Source: an uncultured Oscillospiraceae bacterium (lineage in GTDB: Bacteria; Bacillota; Clostridia; Oscillospirales; Oscillospiraceae). From it: a DNA stretch of 42,981 bases. Under the pieces are notes generated by a model. That model searched no databases, was not told where the DNA came from, and saw only the letters and a list, made by a program, of their open reading frames with translations. Position numbers and translations under genes: made by a program. Shown piece by piece: positions 38,146 through 42,981 of this stretch (the first letter of the stretch is position 1; each line of letters begins with the position of its first letter). The stretch lies in assembly GCA_910588135.1 (NCBI GenBank), contig CAJUOT010000020.1:1-42981 (forward strand), read 5' to 3'.

Positions 38146-38286
38146 TCAGCCGTCCTTTTCATCCGGCTGAGGCTTATAGCTCTCGTCGCCCGATTCAATA
38201 TACAGCACAAAATCATTGATTTTCTTTTCGCTCCACCCGGCTGCTCTCAATCCTAAAAGCAGTCTTGCGACTTCTGTCATGTTCAT
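38146..38286 (-). CDS. conserved small protein, 46 residues
   Basis: A short frame with a strong ribosome site (GAGGAGAAACGGCT) and the product MNMTEVARLLLGLRAAGWSE, then KKINDFVLYIESGDESYK and an acidic/basic tail. It is helical and soluble, with no known domain. Similar 45-50-residue products beginning with a TEVAKLLLGLR-type helix occur in many Firmicutes, but I cannot name a function. It is AT-richer than the flanking glycolytic genes and sits between tpiA and gpmI on the same strand. Confidence 0.7.
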   Translation of the reverse strand: MNMTEVARLLLGLRAAGWSEKKINDFVLYIESGDESYKPQPDEKDG

Positions 38287-38342
38287 AGCCGTTTCTCCTC
38301 ACATATTGGAATTCAGGCTTGGCCGCAATGGTCCGGCGCTCC

Positions 38343-39116
38343 TTACTCCTGATTCGCGGCGTTGATGATGGCCATGAAGTCGTCGGGCTTGAGGGACGCG
38401 CCGCCGATGAGGCCGCCGTCGATGTCGGGCTGGGCCAGCAGCTCGGCGGCGTTCTTGGCGTTCATGGAGCCGCCGTACTGGATGGTGACGGCCCGGGCCA
38501 CCCGGGCGCCGTACTGCTTGCGGATGATGGCGCGGATGTGGGTGCACACGGCCCCCGCCTGCTCGGCGGTGGCGGTCTTGCCGGTGCCGATGGCCCAGAT
38601 GGGCTCATAGGCCACCACCACGCGGCGCACCTGGCCCTCCGTCAGGCCGGCCAGGGCCACCTTCACCTGGTAGGAAATCAGCTCCTCGGTGACGCCCAGC
38701 TCCCGCTGCTCCAGGCTCTCGCCCACGCACACGATGGGCCGCAGGCCGGCCTCCAGGGCGGCGTGTACCTTCTTGTTCACGGTGAAGTCGGTCTCGTTAT
38801 AGTACTGCCGGCGCTCGGAGTGACCGATGATGACATACTTGGCGCCCACGTCCTTGAGCATCTCCACGGTGACCTCGCCGGTGAACGCGCCGCTGGCCTC
38901 GTAGTGGCAGGTCTCGCCGCCGATGGCCACCCGGGTGTCCTTGAACAGGCGCACCGCGCCGGGGATGTTCACCCCGGGCACGCACAGCACCACTTCGCAC
39001 CACTTGTGGCGGCCCAGCTGGGGCTTGATGGCCTCGGCGAAGGCCTTGGTCTCGGTGAGCGTCTTGTTCATCTTCCAGTTGCCGGCGATGATCGTCTTGC
39101 GGTACTTCAGATTCAT
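38343..39116 (-). CDS. tpiA: triosephosphate isomerase
   Basis: Interconverts dihydroxyacetone phosphate and glyceraldehyde 3-phosphate. The 257-residue TIM barrel has the catalytic Lys15 (AGNWKMN), His99 (IIGHSERR) and Glu171 (AYEPIWAIGTGK). The phosphate loop is near GGASLKPDDF. The start (MNLKYRKTII) follows AAGGAGT. Three codons upstream extend no further than the ribosome site. The gene lies downstream of pgk with a palindromic repeat between. Confidence 0.97.
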   Translation of the reverse strand: MNLKYRKTIIAGNWKMNKTLTETKAFAEAIKPQLGRHKWCEVVLCVPGVNIPGAVRLFKDTRVAIGGETCHYEASGAFTGEVTVEMLKDVGAKYVIIGHSERRQYYNETDFTVNKKVHAALEAGLRPIVCVGESLEQRELGVTEELISYQVKVALAGLTEGQVRRVVVAYEPIWAIGTGKTATAEQAGAVCTHIRAIIRKQYGARVARAVTIQYGGSMNAKNAAELLAQPDIDGGLIGGASLKPDDFMAIINAANQE

Positions 39117-39203
39117 GATTGGGACTCCTTCCAATTATAGTAAAAATGGATGGTTTTTTCTTGGGATATCTCTATGATCCTCTCTAAAAATGAGCGCGGT
39201 TCC

Positions 39204-39274
39204 TTGTAGGGCACGACGACCCCGGCGTGCCGCTCTGCCAGAGCCCCGGCGTGCCCGGTGGTCACGCCCTACAA
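39204..39274. repeat. palindromic repeat in the pgk-tpiA gap
   Basis: TTGTAGGGC (39204-39212) and GCCCTACAA (39266-39274) are perfect terminal inverted repeats around GC-rich DNA with two copies of CCCCGGCGTGCC. It shares its outer TGTAGGG/CCCTACA ends with the repeat at 36506-36570. Confidence 0.7.
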
Positions 39275-39279
39275 ATTGA

Positions 39280-40560
39280 TTACGCGTCCAGCAGACAAGC
39301 CACGCCGGGAAGCTCCTTACCCTCCATAAATTCCAGAGAAGCACCACCACCAGTACTGATGTGGGTCATCTTGTCGGCGTAGCCCAGCTGCTGCACCGCC
39401 GCCGCGCTGTCGCCGCCGCCGATGATGGTGATGGCGGAGGTCTTGGACAGGGCCTCGGCCACCGCCTTGGTGCCCGCGGCGAACTTCTCGAACTCGAACA
39501 CGCCCATGGGGCCGTTCCAGATGACGGTGCCCGCGTCGGCCACCGCGTCACAGTACAGCTTCACGGTGTCGGGGCCGATGTCCAGGCCCTGCCAGCCGTC
39601 GGGGATCTCGCCGGCCTTGACCACATCGCTGGCGGCGTCGGGGGCGAACTTGTCGGCGATGACGGTGTCCACGGGGAGCAGCAGCTTCACGCCCTTGTCC
39701 GCGGCCTTCTTCACCATGTCGCGGGCGTAATCCTTCCAGTCCTCCTCCAGCAGGGAGTCGCCCACCTTGCCGCCCTGGGCGGCGGAGAAGGTGTAGGCCA
39801 TGCCGCCGCCGATGATGATGGTGTCGGCGATCTCCAGCAGGTTGTTGATGACGCCGATCTTGGAGGAAACCTTGGAGCCGCCCAGAATGGCCACCAGGGG
39901 GCGCTTGGGGTTGGCCAGCGCGCCGCCGATGAAGTCCAGCTCCTTCTGGATCAGGAAGCCGGACACGGCGGGCAGGTAGTCGGCCACGCCGGCGGTGGAG
40001 GCGTGGGCGCGGTGCACCGCGCCGAAGGCGTCGGACACGTACACGCCGTCCGCCCCGGCCAGGGCCGCCATCTTCCTGGCCAGCTCCGGGTCGTTCTTGG
40101 TCTCGCCCTTCTCAAAGCGGGTGTTCTGCAGCAGCATGATCTCGCCGCCCTTGAGGGCCGCGGCCTTGGCGGTGGCGTCGGGACCCACCACGTCGTCGGC
40201 CAGGATCACGTCCCTGCCCAGCAGCTCGCCCAGGCGGGCGGCCACCGGCTCCATGCGCACCTCGTCCAGGGTCTTCTTCCACTTCTCCTCGGTGATGGAC
40301 GCCTCGTCCTTCCCCTTTTCCAGCTGCTTCTTCTTGTAGCTGTCGAAGGTGGCCACCGGCTTGCCCATGTGGGAGCAGGCGATGACCGCCGCGCCCTGGT
40401 CCAGCAGGTACTGGATGGTGGGCAGGGCGGCGCGGATGCGCTTGTCGTCGGTGATGACGCCGCTGCCGTCCTTGGCCATGGGCACGTTGAAGTCGCAGCG
40501 CAGGAGGACCTTCTTCCCCTTGACCTCAATGTCCTTGACCGTCTTCTTGTTGTAGTTCAT
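39280..40560 (-). CDS. pgk: phosphoglycerate kinase
   Basis: Makes ATP from 1,3-bisphosphoglycerate. The 426-residue protein is about 30 residues longer than usual. The N-terminal substrate region (LLRCDFNVP, ACSHMGKP) is followed by an inserted, charged segment of about 25 residues (within KKKQLEKGKDEASITEEKW) before EPVAARLGELLG. The rest is standard: VSDAFGAVHRAHAST, ILGGSKVSSKI, GNSLL-like GDSLLEED and the C-terminal nucleotide loop TIIGGGDSAAAV. ACSHMGKP has Lys where most enzymes have Arg. The start (MNYNKKTVKDI) follows AAAGGAG. Confidence 0.97.
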   Translation of the reverse strand: MNYNKKTVKDIEVKGKKVLLRCDFNVPMAKDGSGVITDDKRIRAALPTIQYLLDQGAAVIACSHMGKPVATFDSYKKKQLEKGKDEASITEEKWKKTLDEVRMEPVAARLGELLGRDVILADDVVGPDATAKAAALKGGEIMLLQNTRFEKGETKNDPELARKMAALAGADGVYVSDAFGAVHRAHASTAGVADYLPAVSGFLIQKELDFIGGALANPKRPLVAILGGSKVSSKIGVINNLLEIADTIIIGGGMAYTFSAAQGGKVGDSLLEEDWKDYARDMVKKAADKGVKLLLPVDTVIADKFAPDAASDVVKAGEIPDGWQGLDIGPDTVKLYCDAVADAGTVIWNGPMGVFEFEKFAAGTKAVAEALSKTSAITIIGGGDSAAAVQQLGYADKMTHISTGGGASLEFMEGKELPGVACLLDA

Positions 40561-40626
40561 GCCGAAAACTCCTTTCATTCTTACAACTTGAAGTGAATTA
40601 GGTTTAACTCATTTTGATGCCATGCC

Positions 40627-41112
40627 TCATTGTGGTGCCATGCCGCCCGTCCCGCTCAGCCCGGGAAAGCCCTGCTGCTTCAGGGCCTCGTAGGCCAGCA
40701 CGGCCACCGAGTTGGACAGGTTCAGGCTCCGGGCGTCCTCCCGCATGGGGATGCGGATGCAGCGCCGGGCGTGGGCCATTCGGAACTCCTCGGGCAGTCC
40801 GGCGGTCTCCTTGCCGAAGAACAGCCAGCAGCCATCCCGGAACTGCGCTTGGGCGTAATCCCGGGGCGCCTTGGTGGTGGCCAGCCACAGGTCGGAAACC
40901 GCGTTGCGGCGGAACAGGTCGTCCAGGCTGGGGTAGACGGTCAAATCCACCATGGGCCAGTAGTCCAGCCCTGCCCGGCGCACCGCCTTTTCGCTGATGT
41001 CGAAGCCCAGCGGCTCCACCAGGTGCAGGCGGCTGCGGGTGGCGGCGCAGGTGCGGGCGATGTTGCCGCAGTTCTGCGGGATCTCCGGCTCAACTAACAC
41101 AATATTGACCAT
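40627..41112 (-). CDS. trmL: tRNA (cytidine(34)-2'-O)-methyltransferase
   Basis: SPOUT-class enzyme that methylates the wobble ribose of leucine tRNAs in E. coli. The 161-residue protein has VNIVLVEPEIPQNCGNIART at the N-terminus, LHLVEPLGF, then the knot region WLFFGKETAGLPEEF and CIRIPMREDARSLNLSNSVAV, which binds S-adenosylmethionine. The start is the ATG with GGGAG upstream; an in-frame TTG four codons earlier is less likely. It is the first gene of the minus-strand series that leads into pgk and probably shares the promoter at 41145-41173. Confidence 0.93.
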   Translation of the reverse strand: MVNIVLVEPEIPQNCGNIARTCAATRSRLHLVEPLGFDISEKAVRRAGLDYWPMVDLTVYPSLDDLFRRNAVSDLWLATTKAPRDYAQAQFRDGCWLFFGKETAGLPEEFRMAHARRCIRIPMREDARSLNLSNSVAVLAYEALKQQGFPGLSGTGGMAPQ

Positions 41113-41144
41113 ACTATCTCCCAAACCCTCTCTTAACCATGCAC

Positions 41145-41173
41145 ATTATAGTCGCTGGACAAAAAAATAGCAA
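41145..41173 (-). promoter_or_regulatory. promoter of trmL (and possibly the glycolytic block)
   Basis: On the minus strand TTGCTA (41168-41173), 17 bp, a perfect TATAAT (41145-41150). No better promoter was seen in the 66 nt ahead of pgk, so transcription may continue from trmL. Confidence 0.65.
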
Positions 41174-41345
41174 GAGAAAATGTGGCGAAACTGTCAAAAA
41201 TTTACCCGATTATGCCGTCACTTTGCTGAGAGCCCCTCATTTTTCCGAATTTTTTGAGGGGCCGGAAAAATTTTTGCCGCCCCGGAACCTTTCGCCCTCC
41301 CGCAGGGTATTATTCACGGGCAGGCCCAAACCCCGGCGGAAACGG

Positions 41346-41374
41346 TTGCCATTCCCCCCCGCCTGTGCTACAAT
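41346..41374 (+). promoter_or_regulatory. promoter of udk
   Basis: TTGCCA (41346-41351), 17 bp, TACAAT (41369-41374). The start codon is 45 bp downstream. The divergent gap with trmL also holds an AT-rich inverted repeat around 41236-41266. Confidence 0.65.
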
Positions 41375-41418
41375 GTCGGCAGCAGCCGCGCCAAGCGCGG
41401 GCACAGGGAGGGCGACAT

Positions 41419-42036
41419 ATGAACACCATGGTCATCGGCATCGCCGGGGGCACCGGCTCAGGGAAAACCACACTCACCAAACGGCTCCAGGACGCCTTTG
41501 GGGCGGACGTGTCCGTCGTCTACCACGACAACTACTATAAAAAGCACGTGGGGATGACCTACGAGGAGCGCGCCGCGCTGAACTACGACCACCCCGACGC
41601 CTTCGACACCGCCCTCATGGTGGAGGATCTGAAGCGGCTGGCGGCGGGCGAGGCCATCCGCTGCCCGGTGTACGACTACTCCATCCACAACCGCTCAGAG
41701 GCGACGGTGGAGGTGCGGCCCACCAAGGTGGTCATCGTGGAGGGCATCCTCATCTTCGCCGACAAGGCCCTGCGGGACCTGATGGACGTGAAAATTTTCG
41801 TGGACACCGACGCCGACGTGCGCATACTCCGCCGCATCCTCCGGGATGTGAAGGAGCGGGGCCGCTCGCTGGACTCGGTCATCACCCAGTACCTCACCAC
41901 CGTCAAGCCCATGCACGAGCAGTTTGTCCAGCCCTCGCGCCAGTACGCCGACCTGGTGGTGCTGGCCGGGGGGCACAACCTGGTGGCGCTGGATATGATT
42001 ACCCAGCGCATCCGCAGCCATATCCAGAGCCGTTAG
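41419..42036 (+). CDS. udk: uridine kinase
   Basis: Phosphorylates uridine (and cytidine) for pyrimidine salvage. The 205-residue P-loop kinase has GIAGGTGSGKTT near residues 7-18, the substrate segment VYHDNYYKKH, YDHPDAFD, VYDYSIHNR, the Walker-B-like VVIVEGILIF, and the lid region DVRILRRILRDVKERGRSLDSV. The length is typical. The start follows GGGAGG; a longer upstream frame is in the leader and is rejected. It is followed by a lipoprotein gene after a 120-nt gap. Confidence 0.95.
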   Translation: MNTMVIGIAGGTGSGKTTLTKRLQDAFGADVSVVYHDNYYKKHVGMTYEERAALNYDHPDAFDTALMVEDLKRLAAGEAIRCPVYDYSIHNRSEATVEVRPTKVVIVEGILIFADKALRDLMDVKIFVDTDADVRILRRILRDVKERGRSLDSVITQYLTTVKPMHEQFVQPSRQYADLVVLAGGHNLVALDMITQRIRSHIQSR

Positions 42037-42155
42037 GGGAGAGAAATTCCCGCGGGCGGGCACACTATGCGGCGGAGGGTTTTTCCGCTGCGGGCCAGCC
42101 CAGCCCCGCATCCGGGGAAACACACGATACCATTATTCAAAAGGAGAACTTGACC

Positions 42156-42665
42156 ATGAAAAAATTCATTTCCGTATGCGCCGCCGCGGCGCTGTGCCTG
42201 TCCCTGCTGGCCGCCTGCGGCCCCAAGGAGCCCGGGAAGTCCGAGGCAGAGAACGTGGACCTGGCCGCCTTTGCCCAGACTGTCCAGGCAAACCACGAGT
42301 TTGCCTCCCTGGACCGGGCCGACCCCGCCGACGCGGAGATGGGGGCCATCATGCTGGAGAACAACTACCCCGGCCTGAAGGACATGGACCTGGAGCAGCT
42401 GGAGGTCTATCTGGCCATGATCTCCTTCAGCGGCGGCGAGCTGGCGCTGGCCCAGGCCAAGAGCCCGGAGGACGCGGCCAAGGTGAAGGAGATCTTCCAG
42501 GCCCGCATTGACGCCAAGACCACCGAGGGCCCCGGCAACTACCCCGAAGAGGTGGAGATGTGGCAGAAGCACGCCAAGGTGGCGGAAAACGGCAGCTGCG
42601 TCATGCTGGTGAACCACCCGGACGCGGACGCCATCGTCAGCGAGTTCAACGCCCTCTTTGCGTGA
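42156..42665 (+). CDS. DUF4358-like lipoprotein
   Basis: A 169-residue secreted lipoprotein. The signal peptide MKKFISVCAAAALCLSLLAAC has a lipobox (LAAC) with the lipidated Cys near residue 21. The mature part (EGPGNYPEEVEMWQKHAKVAENGSCVMLVNHPD; key part YPEEVEMWQ) fits the DUF4358 pattern that is common in Oscillospiraceae and of unknown role. The ATG is spaced 8 nt from AAGGAGAA. A further lipoprotein gene follows 41 nt after the stop, probably in one operon. Confidence 0.78.
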   Translation: MKKFISVCAAAALCLSLLAACGPKEPGKSEAENVDLAAFAQTVQANHEFASLDRADPADAEMGAIMLENNYPGLKDMDLEQLEVYLAMISFSGGELALAQAKSPEDAAKVKEIFQARIDAKTTEGPGNYPEEVEMWQKHAKVAENGSCVMLVNHPDADAIVSEFNALFA

Positions 42666-42706
42666 GCGGGGCCGACATATTGTTGTAAAAAGGAGTAGTA
42701 AGACAT

Positions 42707-42981
42707 ATGAAACGTACCATCGCCCTGGCCCTGTGCGCCGTCCTGGCGCTGTCCCTGCTGGCCGGATGCAGCGACCGCACCGCGGAGGAGTCCTCTCTCC
42801 CCTCCGATCCGGCGGAAACCGCCTCCCTCCCCCTGCCCACTCCCACGCCGGAGCCCAGCCAGGAGCCCTCCGCCGAGCCCAGCCTGGAACCCTCTGCGGA
42901 ACCCTCCGACGGGCCCAGCCAGGAGCCCTCCCTGCCCCTGGAAGTCAAACCCATCCCCACCACCCCCACGCCCGCGCCCAC
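42707..42981 (+). CDS. lipoprotein with Pro/Ser/Glu repeats, cut by the window edge
   Basis: The reading frame is open to the last base. It begins MKRTIALALCAVLALSLLAG and then Cys-Ser, a signal peptide with lipobox LAGC. The visible part after it is a low-complexity linker with about six variants of EPS(A/Q/L)EPS, which ends in PIPTTPTPAP. Such linkers usually carry a surface domain away from the membrane. The functional domain lies beyond the window. The start follows AAAGGAGTAG with a spacing of about 9 nt. Confidence 0.75.
   Translation, partial: MKRTIALALCAVLALSLLAGCSDRTAEESSLPSDPAETASLPLPTPTPEPSQEPSAEPSLEPSAEPSDGPSQEPSLPLEVKPIPTTPTPAP

Noticed and set aside
41231..41266. AT-rich inverted repeat between trmL and udk as a terminator
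   Set aside because: The pairing GCCCCTCA/TGAGGGGC is clear, but neither divergent gene ends there, so no transcript needs it; the role is undetermined.

Overview
The window is GC-rich bacterial chromosome. Its gene content (MetAA, MurC, a DacF-type carboxypeptidase, MreB, a threonine T-box leader, PadR/DUF4097 and CsbB/YfhO pairs, PBSX-type phage genes) and codon use suggest a Clostridia member of the Oscillospiraceae, in the Flavonifractor/Lawsonibacter/Pseudoflavonifractor neighbourhood. The taxonomy is inference from gene content; no rRNA or marker comparison was possible. No tRNA, rRNA gene or CRISPR array was found. The left edge holds two strong leftward promoters that serve a gene outside the window.

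Layout. 0.3-5.4 kb: homoserine O-acetyltransferase (metA) with a flavoprotein, an XRE regulator with a membrane domain that is split by an in-frame amber codon, a FliB-like protein and a zinc ribbon. 5.5-8.7 kb: an AT-rich GNAT acetyltransferase, then a T-box leader with an unusually long antiterminator extension and thrS. 8.8-21.1 kb: housekeeping and envelope genes: a CNNM/CorC transporter, a CsbB/YfhO lipid-linked glycosylation pair, DUF3788, a 54-residue rubredoxin, D-Ala-D-Ala carboxypeptidase, MurC, a PadR regulator with its membrane partner, MreB and a small unknown protein preceded by a structured RNA candidate.

21.5-35.0 kb, all on the minus strand: a compact PBSX/skin-type particle cluster. 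It has terminase small and large subunits, a capsid decoration protein, major capsid, portal, an XkdF-like protein, three connector-type proteins, contractile sheath, tube, tail chaperone, LysM protein, hub, spike, gpW/gp25, baseplate J and XkdU. Nearly all genes overlap by 4 nt, use the same codon style as the host and look intact. The cluster has no integrase, repressor, replication, lysis or tail-fibre gene, and no recognisable tape-measure gene. It sits between host genes and contains copies of the host's own intergenic repeats. A domesticated, gene-transfer-agent-like or PBSX-like element is the best reading and the strongest candidate for an undescribed system here.

35.1-43.0 kb: a glycolytic block on the minus strand (trmL, then pgk, tpiA, a 46-residue protein, gpmI, eno) with palindromic repeats in two gaps, then uridine kinase and two lipoproteins on the plus strand. 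The last lipoprotein runs off the window.
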